From: Porphyrobacter sp.
GTDB taxonomy: Bacteria; Pseudomonadota; Alphaproteobacteria; Sphingomonadales; Sphingomonadaceae
Direction: 5' to 3'
Assembly: GCA_027533455.1 (NCBI GenBank)
Contig: JAPZUC010000002.1
Coordinates: forward strand, 248,001 to 312,000
Length of the DNA: 64,000 nucleotides
Translations under genes and position numbers: made by a program
Notes under the pieces: model-generated
The model's input: the letters and a program-made list of their open reading frames with translations, nothing else
Told to the model about the DNA's origin: nothing
Databases searched by the model: none
Shown here: piece by piece, positions 1 through 8,128 of the stretch
Layout: the number at the start of each line of letters is the position of its first letter
Numbering within the stretch: position 1 is the first letter of the stretch

Positions 1-616
1 TGAGGTGATAGACCTCGTCGATCCCCTCGGAGCGCAGGAAGGCGGTCGATTTCTCGCAGCGGATGCCGCCGGTGCAGAACATCGCGACTTTCTTCTTGCC
101 GCTGAGCAGTGCCTCGCGGTGCTCGCGGAACCATCCGGGAAAATCGCGGAAGGTGGGCGTTCGCGGATCGACCGCGCCCTTGAAGGTGCCGACCGCCACT
201 TCGTAATCATTGCGGGTGTCGATCACGAGGGTGTCGGGGTCTGCGATCAGCGCGTTCCAGTCGTTCGGGTCGACATAGTGGCCGACGCTCAAGGTCGGGT
301 CGATATCGGGCTCGCCCATGGTGACGATCTCGCGCTTCACGCGCACCTTCATGCGGTGGAAGGGCATTTGGAGCGCGTCCGAATACTTCACGTCCAGGTC
401 GTCGCAGCCGGGCAAGGCGCGGATATGGGCGAGCACCGCCTCCAGCCCCGCAGGCGAGCCTGCGATCGTCCCGTTGATGCCCTCTCGCGCGAGCAGGAGT
501 GTGCCCTTGATACCGTGCGCCTCGCAGGCAGCCAGCAGCGGCGCGCGCAGGGCTTCGGGATCGGGGAAGGGCGTGAAGTGGTAGAGCGCGGCAACGGTGA
601 TCGGATTAGGGATCAA
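1..616 (-). CDS. trhO: tRNA uridine(34) hydroxylase TrhO (rhodanese family), C-terminus cut by window edge
   Basis: The reverse-strand reading frame gives a UPF0176/YceA protein, which hydroxylates uridine 34 of certain tRNAs in the cytoplasm. About 205 codons are visible, with the N-terminal acylphosphatase-like domain followed by the rhodanese domain. The active-site loop [11 protein letters not shown], with its catalytic cysteine, is encoded near position 85. The rest of the protein lies beyond base 1. The best start is TTG at 616, which overlaps the ilvE stop codon as TTGA and so implies translational coupling. The residues after it ([13 protein letters not shown]) match the usual family N-terminus. 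The family call is firm; the exact start is inferred. Confidence 0.88.
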   Translation of the reverse strand, partial: MIPNPITVAALYHFTPFPDPEALRAPLLAACEAHGIKGTLLLAREGINGTIAGSPAGLEAVLAHIRALPGCDDLDVKYSDALQMPFHRMKVRVKREIVTMGEPDIDPTLSVGHYVDPNDWNALIADPDTLVIDTRNDYEVAVGTFKGAVDPRTPTFRDFPGWFREHREALLSGKKKVAMFCTGGIRCEKSTAFLRSEGIDEVYHL

Positions 617-1689
617 ACCCGCGTCACCCAGCCATGCGTGTCGGCGATCCGGCCGGTCTGGATGCCGACCAGCGTCTCGCGCAGCTTGGCGGTGGTCTGG
701 CCGATGCCGCCTGCGCCAATGGTGAACTCGCCATCCGGCCCTGCGACCTTGCCCACCGCAGTAACGACCGCCGCCGTGCCGCAGGCCATGACCTCGATCA
801 GACGGCCGCTCGCCGCATCCTCGCGCCACTGGTCGATCGAGTAGGGGGCTTCCGAGACCTTCAACCCCTGCTCGCCCAGCAGCGTCATCAGGCTGTTGCG
901 GGTGATGCCGGGCAGGATCGTGCCGGTCAGCGGGGGGGTGATGACGGTGCCATCGGCGAAGACGAAGAACAGGTTCATGCCGCCCAGTTCCTCGACCCAC
1001 TTGTGCTCGGCTGCATCAAGGAACAGCACCTGGTCGTGGCCCTTGGCGAAGGCCTGTCCGGTCGGCACGAGGCTAGCGGCGTAGTTGCCGCCGCACTTGG
1101 CCGCCCCGGTGCCGCCCGGGGCGGCGCGGGTGTAGTCGGAAATCCAGATGCTCACCGCTTTGGCGCCGGACTTGAAGTAGTTGCCGGCCGGCGAGGCGAT
1201 GACGATGAACTTGTACTTCTTGGCCGGACGCACGCCGAGGAAGGCCTCGGTCGCGATCATGAAGGGGCGCAGGTACAGCGAGCCGCCCTCGACCGCCGGA
1301 TACCAGTTACCGTCGACTTCCAGCAGCGTGCGGATCGCGCCAAGGAACAGCTCGGGCGGGAGCGCGGGCATGGCGAGCCGTTCGGCCGAGGCGTTGAAGC
1401 GCGCGGCGTTGGCTTCGGGGCGGAAGAGGCCGAGCGCGCCGTCGGGATGGCGATAGGCTTTCAGCCCCTCGAAGATCTCCTGCGCGTAGTGGAGCACGCT
1501 GGCGGCGGGATCGAGCGGGATGGGCTGGCGCGGGCCAATGGTCGGGGTCTGCCAACCGCCCAGTGCCTCGTCATAATCGATCACCACCATGTAATCGGTG
1601 AATACGGTGCCGAAGCCGGGATCGGTTACCAGCTGTTCACGGACGCTATCGGGTGTGGGCGCGGGGTGGGGGAGGCGGGTGACTTGCAT
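613..1689 (-). CDS. ilvE: Branched-chain amino acid aminotransferase
   Basis: This is a 358-residue PLP-dependent class IV aminotransferase. It carries out the final transamination in leucine, isoleucine and valine synthesis, and the reverse step in their breakdown, using 2-oxoglutarate/glutamate. The sequence has [13 protein letters not shown] near residue 68, the PLP-binding lysine (about K198) in [15 protein letters not shown], and [14 protein letters not shown], all diagnostic of the long bacterial IlvE type. The length is normal for the family. The following gene, trhO, starts within the stop codon, so the two are probably co-transcribed. Upstream of the start at 1689 lies a repeat-containing gap. 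Confidence 0.95.
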   Translation of the reverse strand: MQVTRLPHPAPTPDSVREQLVTDPGFGTVFTDYMVVIDYDEALGGWQTPTIGPRQPIPLDPAASVLHYAQEIFEGLKAYRHPDGALGLFRPEANAARFNASAERLAMPALPPELFLGAIRTLLEVDGNWYPAVEGGSLYLRPFMIATEAFLGVRPAKKYKFIVIASPAGNYFKSGAKAVSIWISDYTRAAPGGTGAAKCGGNYAASLVPTGQAFAKGHDQVLFLDAAEHKWVEELGGMNLFFVFADGTVITPPLTGTILPGITRNSLMTLLGEQGLKVSEAPYSIDQWREDAASGRLIEVMACGTAAVVTAVGKVAGPDGEFTIGAGGIGQTTAKLRETLVGIQTGRIADTHGWVTRV

Positions 1690-1747
1690 GGTTTGCGCCT
1701 AATCCTGCGCGTGCCAGAGGGCAAGATGACTATTGTGCGAGACAACC

Positions 1748-1839
1748 GGGCCGCAGGCCCGCGAGGCCACGCGGCCGAGCTGCAGGTGCTCCGAAGCGAA
1801 GCGAAGGAAACGCACCGGGGACGAAACTGCGGAGGCGGG
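1748..1839 (+). repeat. Left arm of a ~90-bp inverted repeat
   Basis: This stretch contains GCAGGTGCTCCGAAGCGAAG and its surroundings, and recurs in opposite orientation at about 2280-2374. The matching core (about 1765-1820 against 2302-2357) is nearly identical, and the similarity continues on both sides (GCGGAGGCGGG inward, GCAGGC...GAGGCCACGCGG outward). The two arms bracket the small transcript unit with the mini-ORF at 1947-2003. Confidence 0.75.
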
Positions 1840-1841
1840 TT

Positions 1842-1893
1842 CGAAAAGCAAAAATGAAAAGGGCGTTTCCTGCCCGTCGGAGGAAACGCCCTT
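1842..1893 (-). terminator. Strong intrinsic terminator of the mini-ORF transcript
   Basis: The arms AAGGGCGTTTCCT and AGGAAACGCCCTT form a perfect 13-bp stem (1859-1893) with a 9-nt loop. On the minus strand the stem is followed by a T-rich tract (TTTTCATTTTTGCTTTT); on the plus strand there is no such tract. It therefore ends a minus-strand transcript coming from the direction of position 2000 and insulates ilvE from it. Confidence 0.85.
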
Positions 1894-1946
1894 GACATGG
1901 TCAGCGGCCGGAAGTGCCGCTCACGAAGCCTTACTTGGCAAGAGGA

Positions 1947-2003
1947 TTACCGAGTATGCTCCGTAGGGATCTTCACCGACCTCGCTACTGAACCATGAGA
2001 CAT
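1947..2003 (-). CDS. Candidate 18-residue mini-ORF with a perfect Shine-Dalgarno sequence
   Basis: ATG at 2003 opens an 18-codon frame, MSHGSVARSVKIPTEHTR, ended by TAA at 1949-1947. Directly upstream (2019-2005) the minus strand reads GAAAGGAGGTGATCC, the full reverse complement of the 3' end of bacterial 16S rRNA. The AGGAGG core sits 7 nt from the ATG. A small hairpin (AGCGGC/GCCGCT) and then the strong terminator at 1893-1842 follow. A second, longer frame upstream ends with a TGA inside this SD (2010-2008). I do not recognise the peptide. The layout (one extreme SD, a tiny ORF, one strong terminator) suggests a real translated mRNA or a ribosome-binding RNA, but expression is not proven. 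Confidence 0.5.
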   Translation of the reverse strand: MSHGSVARSVKIPTEHTR

Positions 2004-2120
2004 CGGATCACCTCCTTTCGCGCTTGTGAGCCAGACCCGCCGCATCACCGGGGGCCGAGAGCCGCGTTCGCCGCTGGCCTCGGGAAGCAATGTGATTCAT
2101 GGGAAAGCAAAGGACAAGTC

Positions 2121-2148
2121 TTGAATAAATCTTTTCCCACGTCATACT
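2121..2148 (+). promoter_or_regulatory. Possible sigma-70-type promoter for a short plus-strand RNA
   Basis: TTGAAT (2121-2126) and CATACT (2143-2148) are separated by 16 bp, and a clear terminator lies 33-58 bp downstream. The match to consensus is only partial, so this rests mainly on the nearby terminator. Confidence 0.3.
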
Positions 2149-2180
2149 CCCCTTCGCCGCGAACCACCGTGGCCTGCTGC

Positions 2181-2208
2181 GCCTGAGGGAAACCTCGGGC
2201 GTTTTTCG
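2181..2208 (+). terminator. Intrinsic terminator on the plus strand with no annotated gene in front of it
   Basis: GCCTGAGG (2181-2188), a GAAA tetraloop and CCTCGGGC (2193-2200) form an 8-bp stem with one G-U pair. The tract GTTTTTCGTTT follows. No plus-strand protein gene precedes it within the gap, so it may end a short non-coding RNA. Confidence 0.65.
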
Positions 2209-2279
2209 TTTCCGGCGCGGACGTGGACAGGCTGGGGGCAAGCCTGTGGATATTAATGTATAGAATCGCTTTGGTTTGC

Positions 2280-2374
2280 ATGCCCGCCTCCGCGGGCACG
2301 TCCTCGGTGCGTTTCCTTCGCTTCGCTTCGGAGCACCTGCGTGGCGGCCGCGTGGCCTTGCAGACCCTGCAGGT
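2280..2374 (-). repeat. Right arm of the ~90-bp inverted repeat
   Basis: This is the reverse-complement partner of 1748-1839. Together the two copies enclose about 440 bp holding the mini-ORF unit and the plus-strand terminator. I see no transposase or clear target-site duplication. The rest of the gap between here and the lipoprotein gene shows nothing else. Confidence 0.75.
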
Positions 2375-2406
2375 CTGGAATCAGCGCGACGGAGCGTCGT
2401 TGTGGC

Positions 2407-2964
2407 TCAACCCCTACAATCCTCGATCACGCGGCTGACTTCGGCATGGCTGGGGAGGATCAGCGTCGCCTCGCCTTCGACCTCGACCGCAAACCGCCCT
2501 TTGGAAAGCGCCATCGCGTCGAGCAGCGGGTCCGAGGCAGAAACCCCTGCCATGATCATTTGCGTGCCCAACCGCTCGGCAGTTAGCGTGCGCTGCGTGG
2601 TTTCGGTGCGGATCGTCATCGCCAGATAGCGCTTGGCCGGCGTGCCTGTCCGCGAGAACAGGACTTTTACCCCATCCGGATCCGTCGCGCAGGAGAGGCT
2701 GAAGTAGAAGGTGTCATCCGGATCGGAAAACAGGCTGCGCTTGCCCATCCCCTCGCCGAAGTTCTGATAGACCCACGCACCTATAGTATCTTGGGCGTCC
2801 ATCCAGTGGGTGTCGGCAGGCGCAGGCATGACCGGGGGAGGGGAGGGCCGTGCCTGCTGGGGGCGCGGCGCAGAAGCGGTGGTAGCCACCGGCGGTTCCT
2901 TGGCCGCTGGCGCGCATGCGGCCAGCACCAGCGTCATGGCAAGGACAGGAAGAGCAGCTTTCAT
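2407..2964 (-). CDS. Hypothetical lipoprotein
   Basis: This is a 185-residue protein starting MKAALPVLAMTLVLAACAPA, a lipoprotein signal peptide with the lipobox LAAC, so it is probably anchored in the outer membrane facing the periplasm. A Pro/Ala/Thr-rich linker (residues about 24-50) precedes a globular domain with FYFSLSCATDPDGVKVLFSRTG. I do not recognise a named family. The start at 2964 is preferred over one 22 codons upstream because it gives a proper signal peptide. It is divergent from tlyA, with only 29 bp between starts, so the two promoters must lie close together or overlap. Confidence 0.75.
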   Translation of the reverse strand: MKAALPVLAMTLVLAACAPAAKEPPVATTASAPRPQQARPSPPPVMPAPADTHWMDAQDTIGAWVYQNFGEGMGKRSLFSDPDDTFYFSLSCATDPDGVKVLFSRTGTPAKRYLAMTIRTETTQRTLTAERLGTQMIMAGVSASDPLLDAMALSKGRFAVEVEGEATLILPSHAEVSRVIEDCRG

Positions 2965-2993
2965 CCCCCCACTTTGCAGGCTAGGAGCCGCTC

Positions 2994-3767
2994 TTGTCCA
3001 TGCCCGATCATCCTCGCTCCCCAACCGCAAAGCCGCAGAAGCGCCGCGTCGATCAGCTGCTGGTCGAGCGTGGCCTCGCCGAAAGCCGTGCGCGCGCGCA
3101 GGCGCTGGTGATGGCGGGGCTGGTGTTCGCTGGCGAGACCAAGATCGATAAGCCGGGCCACCAGATCGCCGAGGACGCGAGCCTTGATGTACGCGGGCGC
3201 GATCATCCCTGGGTGAGCCGCGGAGGGATCAAGCTGGCGCACGCCATCCAACATTTCGGGCTCGATCCGGCTGGCGCGATCGCGATGGATATCGGATCAT
3301 CCACTGGCGGCTTTACCGATGTGCTGCTGACCCATGGCGCATCCCACGTATTCTGCGTCGACAGCGGGACGAACCAGCTCGCGTGGAGGCTGCGCGAGGA
3401 TGCCCGCGTGACGGTTCTTGAGCAACTCTCGGCCCGGCTGCTGACCGGCGATCACATCGACCGTCCCTGCAACTGGGTGGTGTGCGATGCGAGCTTCATA
3501 AGCCTAGCCAAAGTGCTCGACGTGCCCTTGCAACTTGCGGCGACGCCCTGCCAGCTGGTTGCGCTGATCAAGCCGCAGTTCGAAGTCGGGCGCGAGGAGG
3601 TCGGCAAGGGCGGGGTGGTGCGCGATCCTGCGCTGCATGCCCGCGTGTGCGACGAAGTGCGCGGCTGGATCGAGGGGCTCGGATGGGAGGTGCAGGGCAT
3701 CACCGAGAGCCCGATCACCGGGCCGCAGGGCAATGTCGAATTCCTGATCAGCGCCACACGCGGCTGA
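2994..3767 (+). CDS. tlyA: TlyA-family rRNA 2'-O-methyltransferase
   Basis: An N-terminal S4 RNA-binding domain (RVDQLLVERGLAESRARAQ, about residues 18-36) is followed by an FtsJ-like methyltransferase with the SAM motif DIGSSTGGFTDVLL near residue 100 and KPQFEVGR near 200. TlyA proteins ('hemolysin A' in old annotation) 2'-O-methylate cytidines in 16S and/or 23S rRNA and can affect capreomycin sensitivity. The length of 257 residues fits. An AGGAG at 2983-2987 is well spaced for the TTG at 2994; ATG at 3000 is the alternative start. Confidence 0.92.
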   Translation: MSMPDHPRSPTAKPQKRRVDQLLVERGLAESRARAQALVMAGLVFAGETKIDKPGHQIAEDASLDVRGRDHPWVSRGGIKLAHAIQHFGLDPAGAIAMDIGSSTGGFTDVLLTHGASHVFCVDSGTNQLAWRLREDARVTVLEQLSARLLTGDHIDRPCNWVVCDASFISLAKVLDVPLQLAATPCQLVALIKPQFEVGREEVGKGGVVRDPALHARVCDEVRGWIEGLGWEVQGITESPITGPQGNVEFLISATRG

Positions 3768-3796
3768 TATTTGGCGATCTGCACCGCACAAAAGAA

Positions 3797-3831
3797 AAGA
3801 CCGGCAGCAACCCAAGGTTGCCACCGGTCTT
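3797..3831. terminator. Bidirectional terminator between tlyA and a small lipoprotein gene
   Basis: AAGACCGG (3797-3804) and CCGGTCTT (3824-3831) form the base of a stem continued by AGCAACC/GGTTGC. A T-rich run follows on the plus side (TTAATTCTT) and a better one on the minus side (TTTTCTTTTG). It serves the two convergent genes on either side. Confidence 0.8.
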
Positions 3832-3880
3832 AATTCTTAACCCTGTCCCGACCTAGGCCGGGGCTGGTAATCCCGAAGGA

Positions 3881-4081
3881 TTATTCAGCAGCCGGGGTTT
3901 CGGTCGCGGCCGGGGTTTCGGCAGCGGCTTCGGTCGCGTCAGCGGCCGGGGTTTCGGTCACAGCCGGCTCTTCAGCGACGGCCATCGCGTCAGCTTCGGT
4001 TGCAGCTTCTTCAGCCGGCTTCGAGCAAGCGGCGGTGGCGAGAGCGAGGCCGGCGACGGCGACGAGAGCGATCTTCTTCAT
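3881..4081 (-). CDS. Small Ala/Thr/Glu-rich lipoprotein
   Basis: This 66-residue protein starts MKKIALVAVAGLALATAACS, with a clear lipobox (ATAAC). The mature part is low-complexity Ala, Glu, Thr and Pro with repeated ETPAA units, resembling small surface lipoproteins of sphingomonads without assigned function. The start at 4081 is chosen for the signal peptide over the in-frame ATG 16 codons upstream. It ends at a terminator shared with tlyA. Confidence 0.7.
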   Translation of the reverse strand: MKKIALVAVAGLALATAACSKPAEEAATEADAMAVAEEPAVTETPAADATEAAAETPAATETPAAE

Positions 4082-4380
4082 GGTCATTTCCCCTGTGGGT
4101 CCGGCGAAGCCGGGAATGAGCAAAAGCACGGTTTGCTTATCTTCCTGCCGCTACCGCGCTTTCGAATCACGGCAGGAATGTGGCAGCCTCTAGCAGAGAC
4201 TTTTGCAGACCCCAAAGGCTTTCGTCACATTCTGCCCAAAATTTCGCCACATTTTCGCCAAAGTCCCCGAAGATGCCCCGCGGGGTGGTTCATTGCGAGG
4301 CACAGCGCAGCGCAAGGTGGCAAGACGGGCAAGGCTCTGGTAACGCCCGCGCTCCCGGATGGCCGGACATTGGAGACCCG

Positions 4381-4929
4381 ATGAACATTCTTGCTTCCCC
4401 CGCTCAACTGCGCGCAAGTTTCCTCCGGTGGGCCCTGTTCATGGTGCCGCTCGTTCTGCTGATCGGCTTTGCTGCCGGAAAGCTCGGCGGGCCGGATACG
4501 CCGTGGTTTGCGGGGCTGGTGAAGCCGGCGATCTATCCACCGCCGGTTGTTTTCGGGATCGTGTGGAGCGGGCTGTTCGTGCTGATCGGCCTCGCGATGG
4601 CCAATGTGGCGAGCGCCTGGTGCGCATCGGGTCGCGGTCTGGCACTGGCGGTGTTCGCGGTCCACTTCATCGTGACGCAAAGCTGGTCGATGGTGTTCTT
4701 CGGGATGCAGGACATGATGACCGCCCTCATGGTGCTGGGCTTCGGGATCGCCAGCCTGCTGCTTGCTTTGGCGCTGGTGATGCGGGTGCGGCGCACGGCG
4801 GCGCTGCTGCTGCTGCCCTATCTGGCATGGCTGTGCTTTGCCGCGGTGCTCAACTACCAGTTCATCGTGTCCAACCCCGATGGCGGCCAGCAAAGCGCAG
4901 ACGGCGCAGCCACCAAGGTGGAGCTCTGA
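4381..4929 (+). CDS. tspO: TspO/MBR-family membrane protein
   Basis: This 182-residue protein has five predicted membrane helices and the family features KPAIYPPPVVFGIVWSGLFVLIGLA and WLCFAAVLNYQ. TspO proteins bind tetrapyrroles and cholesterol-like ligands; in alphaproteobacteria such as Rhodobacter they modulate tetrapyrrole-dependent gene expression in the outer membrane. The ATG at 4381 gives the canonical N-terminus. The 250 bp upstream shows no other gene. The frame is isolated between the small lipoprotein (divergent) and the ubiK-like gene. Confidence 0.9.
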   Translation: MNILASPAQLRASFLRWALFMVPLVLLIGFAAGKLGGPDTPWFAGLVKPAIYPPPVVFGIVWSGLFVLIGLAMANVASAWCASGRGLALAVFAVHFIVTQSWSMVFFGMQDMMTALMVLGFGIASLLLALALVMRVRRTAALLLLPYLAWLCFAAVLNYQFIVSNPDGGQQSADGAATKVEL

Positions 4930-5073
4930 TCCCTCAACACTAGCGAATGGCGCAAGCCGGGCGGCGCAGCTCGCCCGCAAGCGCGGCCGCGCGTCCGCAG
5001 CGATGCTGCCGGTAAGGCAGCGTGAGCGAGGAGGGTGCTTGCACTTCAGGGCAAGCATCCCCAAAAAGAACAC

Positions 5074-5322
5074 ATGCAAAGCCAGAACCCGATCATCGCC
5101 GACCTTGTTAAACTCGCCAACAGCGCTGCTGGCACGATGGCCGGCATGAGCCGCGAAGCCCGCGCATCCGCGCGCGAGCGGATGCGCGAGGCCTTTGGCG
5201 GGATCGATTTCGTCAGTCGCGAGGAATTCGAAACGGTCAAGGCGATGGCCCAGAAGGCCCGCGAACAGGCCGACGCCCTCGAAGCGCGCCTCGCCGCGCT
5301 GGAAGCGAAATCCACCAAGTAA
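5074..5322 (+). CDS. UbiK/YqiC-type accessory factor (BMFP domain)
   Basis: This is an 82-residue protein with a C-terminal coiled coil. The segment FGGIDFVSREEFETVKAM, followed by an Ala/Glu/Arg-rich heptad region (EQADALEARLAALEAK), is typical of the membrane-fusogenic BMFP family, whose E. coli member UbiK assists ubiquinone synthesis. The role here is inferred from the family only. ATG at 5074 gives the normal length. recO starts 22 bp downstream, so the two probably share a transcript. Confidence 0.82.
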   Translation: MQSQNPIIADLVKLANSAAGTMAGMSREARASARERMREAFGGIDFVSREEFETVKAMAQKAREQADALEARLAALEAKSTK

Positions 5323-5344
5323 TTGCACGAGGGCGGGGGAGCGC

Positions 5345-5944
5345 ATGACCTTGCGCGCTTCCGCGATTCTGCTCGGCTCGCGGCCGCAGGGTGAGACGGG
5401 GGCAATCGCGCGCCTGTTGACCGCCGATGCCGGGCTGATCGCTGCCTATGTCGCAGGCGGGCGGGGGCGGCAGATGCGCGCCGTGATGGTGCCGGGCAAT
5501 AGCGTTTCGCTTGAACTCACCACCAGGGCGGGCAGCCAGCTGCCGTTCGGGCGGCTGGAGCTCGAACAGTCCCGCGCTGCGCTGATGACCGAGCCTTTGC
5601 CGGCCGCCGCGATCCAGTGGGCCTGCGCGCTGGCCGCCGCCACGCTTCCCGAACGCCAGCCTTACCCCGCGCTCCACGCCGCGCTTGGCGGGCTGCTGGA
5701 AGCGATTGCCATCGCCCCGTCCGCGCGGGGCTGGGTGAGCGGGCTGATCAGCTATGAAACGCTGCTCCTGTCCGAACTCGGCTATGGCGGAGAGGCCCCT
5801 CCGCCCGCGTCCGACTGGCCGGCGCAGATGGCAATGCTGGGTATACTCGAGCGCCGCCTTGCGCACTACCTGCTTGCAGGCGACAGGCGCGATGTTATGG
5901 GCGCGCGAACGCGGTTGACCGAGCGGTTGGCGCGGATGGCTTAA
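5345..5944 (+). CDS. recO: DNA repair protein RecO
   Basis: The protein starts with the OB-fold segment MTLRASAILLGSRPQGETGAIARLLTADAGLIAAYVAGGRG and continues with the helical domain (LISYETLLLSELGYG). RecO works with RecR and RecF in loading RecA on SSB-coated gapped DNA. At 199 residues it is shorter than the E. coli protein (about 240), and I see no zinc-binding cysteine cluster. leuB starts 12 bp downstream. Confidence 0.88.
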   Translation: MTLRASAILLGSRPQGETGAIARLLTADAGLIAAYVAGGRGRQMRAVMVPGNSVSLELTTRAGSQLPFGRLELEQSRAALMTEPLPAAAIQWACALAAATLPERQPYPALHAALGGLLEAIAIAPSARGWVSGLISYETLLLSELGYGGEAPPPASDWPAQMAMLGILERRLAHYLLAGDRRDVMGARTRLTERLARMA

Positions 5945-5956
5945 GGGGACCCTCAC

Positions 5957-7015
5957 GTGAAGATTGCAGTCCTGCCCGGCGACGGGATTGGTCCCGAGGT
6001 TACCGCCGAGGCTGTCGCGGTGCTTGAAGCGCTGGGGCTCCCCGGTCTTACCCTGTTCACCGGCGATGTCGGGGGCGCGGCCTATCACCGCCATGATCAC
6101 CCGCTTCCGGAAGAAACGCTCCAGATGGCGCGCGAGGCGGACGCGATCCTGTTCGGCGCGGTCGGCGATCCCACCTGCGACACGCTGGAGCGCCACTTGC
6201 GGCCCGAGCAGGCGATCCTCGGTCTGCGCAAGCATCTCGGCCTGTTTGCCAACCTGCGGCCTGCCAAGGTGTTTGCTGGGCTGGAGCACCTCTCGCCGCT
6301 GCGCGCGGATATCGCCGCCGGGCTCGACATGCTGATCGTGCGCGAGCTTACGGGCGATGTCTATTTCGGCGCCAAGGGCCAGCGCGTGACCGATACGGGC
6401 GAGCGCGAGGGGTGGGACGCCATGTCCTATTCGGAAAGCGAAGTGCGCCGGATTGCCCATGTCGCTTTCCGCGCGGCGCAGGCGGCGGGCCTCCCGCTCA
6501 CCAGCGTCGACAAGGCCAATGTGCTCGAAACCAGCCAGCTGTGGCGCGACGTTGTGGTGGAGATTTCCGCCGAATACCCCGGCGTCACGCTCGATCACAT
6601 GTATGTCGATAATGCCGGGATGCAGACCGTCAGCCACCCCGAGCGGTTCGGCGTGGTGCTGACCGGCAACCTGTTCGGCGATATCCTGTCCGATCTGGCG
6701 AGCGCGGCCGTCGGCTCGATCGGCCTGCTCCCTTCGGCTTCACTGGGCGAGCGCCAGACCGCTTTCGGCACTTTCGGCCTCTATGAGCCCATTCACGGCA
6801 GCGCGCCCGATATTGCCGGGCAGGGCAAGGCCAATCCGATGGCGACGATCCTGTCGGCCGCGATGATGCTGCGCCATTCCTTCGGGATGGAGGCAGAAGC
6901 GGCGCGGATCGAGGCCGCGGTGGGCAAGGCGCTCGCCGACGGCATGCTCGGCGGCGATCTGGGCGGCAGCCACGGCACCGCGGCTATCGGCGCGGGCGTG
7001 CGCGAGCGGCTCTGA
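5957..7015 (+). CDS. leuB: 3-isopropylmalate dehydrogenase
   Basis: This 352-residue enzyme oxidises and decarboxylates 3-isopropylmalate with NAD+, the third step of leucine synthesis. The features are [13 protein letters not shown] at the N-terminus, the [10 protein letters not shown] active-site loop, [15 protein letters not shown], and the metal-binding MYVDNAGMQ and [14 protein letters not shown] segments, with [12 protein letters not shown] near the C-terminus. leuA and leuCD are not in the window. The gene lies 12 bp after recO and 5 bp before the glycosyltransferase, so it is part of an apparent operon. Confidence 0.96.
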   Translation: MKIAVLPGDGIGPEVTAEAVAVLEALGLPGLTLFTGDVGGAAYHRHDHPLPEETLQMAREADAILFGAVGDPTCDTLERHLRPEQAILGLRKHLGLFANLRPAKVFAGLEHLSPLRADIAAGLDMLIVRELTGDVYFGAKGQRVTDTGEREGWDAMSYSESEVRRIAHVAFRAAQAAGLPLTSVDKANVLETSQLWRDVVVEISAEYPGVTLDHMYVDNAGMQTVSHPERFGVVLTGNLFGDILSDLASAAVGSIGLLPSASLGERQTAFGTFGLYEPIHGSAPDIAGQGKANPMATILSAAMMLRHSFGMEAEAARIEAAVGKALADGMLGGDLGGSHGTAAIGAGVRERL

Positions 7016-7020
7016 GCACC

Positions 7021-8115
7021 ATGAGCCTCGACCTCGCGATCATTCTCCCGACGCTTAACGAGCGCGGCAATCTCGGCCCGCTTGTCGAGCGGATCGACCG
7101 CGCCATCGGCACGGCGGCCCTGTGGGAAGTGATCATCGTCGATGATGACAGCAAGGACGGCACGGCAGACGAAGCGCGCGAGATCGCACTCACCGACCCG
7201 CGCGTGCGGGTAATCCAGCGCATCGGACGGCGGGGCCTTGCGAGCGCCGCGATCGAAGGCTTCTGCGCCACCGCCGCGCCTTTCGTAGCGGTGATGGACG
7301 CCGACCATCAGCACGATCCCGCGCTGCTCCCGGGAATGCTCGCCGCGCTGAAAGGCGGCGAGGCCGATATCTGCGTCGCCAGCCGCTTTGCCGAAGGGGC
7401 CAGCACCGCCGACTGGGCCGCGCCCGAGCGCGAGAAGCTGTCGACCTATGCCAATGCCTTGGCGCGCAAGATTACCGGCGTCGAACTCAGCGATCCGATG
7501 AGCGGCTATTTCATGCTGCCCGCCGCCACCGCACGCACGCTGGTGCCGCGTCTGTCCGGGATCGGGTTCAAGATCCTGCTCGATCTGCTGGCGACCTCGG
7601 ACACCACCATGACAGTCAAGGAATTCCCCCTCAATTTCGCGGCGAGACGCGAAGGAGAAAGCAAGCTGGACCGTGCCATCCTGTTCGATTTCCTCGCCGG
7701 CTTGTACGACAAGACGCTCGGCAAGGTCATCCCGACCCGCTTCGCCCTGTTCGGCACTGTCGGCGCGCTGGGTGTGGTGGTGCACTTCGCCGTGCTGAGC
7801 GCGCTGCTTTTCGCATTCGGGGAAGACTTCGCCATCGCGCAGACCGCTGCGGTGCTGGTGGCGATGAGCTTCAACTTCTGGCTCAACAATTGGCTGACCT
7901 ATCGCGACAAGCGGCTGACTGGCCTCTGGGGGCTGATGCGTGGCTGGCTGGGCTTCATCGCGACCTGCGCGGTCGGGGCCTTTGCCAATGTCGCGATCGC
8001 CACCTTCCTTGAAGGGCAAGGCATCCACTGGGCGCTTGCCGCGATGGCGGGGATCGTGGTCGGATCGGTGTGGAACTATGCCCTGTCGAGCCGCTTCGTG
8101 TGGGGAAGGTTTTAG
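7021..8115 (+). CDS. Polyprenol-phosphate mannose synthase-like GT2 fused to a GtrA membrane domain
   Basis: Residues 1-230 are a family 2 glycosyltransferase of the dolichol-phosphate mannosyltransferase type (LAIILPTLNERGN, VDDDSKDGTADEA, VMDADHQHDPALLPGML, SDPMSGYFMLP). Residues about 235-360 are a GtrA-like domain with four membrane helices (LFGTVGALGVVVHFAVLSALL...FNFWLNNWLTYRDKR). The predicted reaction transfers a hexose from a nucleotide sugar to a polyprenyl phosphate at the inner membrane. The next gene, convergent, is a protein mannosyltransferase of the kind that would use this donor. The sugar is an inference. Confidence 0.88.
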   Translation: MSLDLAIILPTLNERGNLGPLVERIDRAIGTAALWEVIIVDDDSKDGTADEAREIALTDPRVRVIQRIGRRGLASAAIEGFCATAAPFVAVMDADHQHDPALLPGMLAALKGGEADICVASRFAEGASTADWAAPEREKLSTYANALARKITGVELSDPMSGYFMLPAATARTLVPRLSGIGFKILLDLLATSDTTMTVKEFPLNFAARREGESKLDRAILFDFLAGLYDKTLGKVIPTRFALFGTVGALGVVVHFAVLSALLFAFGEDFAIAQTAAVLVAMSFNFWLNNWLTYRDKRLTGLWGLMRGWLGFIATCAVGAFANVAIATFLEGQGIHWALAAMAGIVVGSVWNYALSSRFVWGRF

Positions 8116-8128
8116 CCTACCCAGCGTT

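Noticed and set aside
2005..2019. The plus strand carries GGATCACCTCCTTTC, identical to the 16S rRNA 3' end; considered as an rRNA fragment
   Set aside because: No further 16S sequence flanks it. It is better explained as the complement of a long Shine-Dalgarno sequence before the minus-strand mini-ORF.
5237..6637. A 466-codon minus-strand frame over recO and leuB
   Set aside because: It is antisense to leuB and recO, which have family motifs, and shows no domain of its own.
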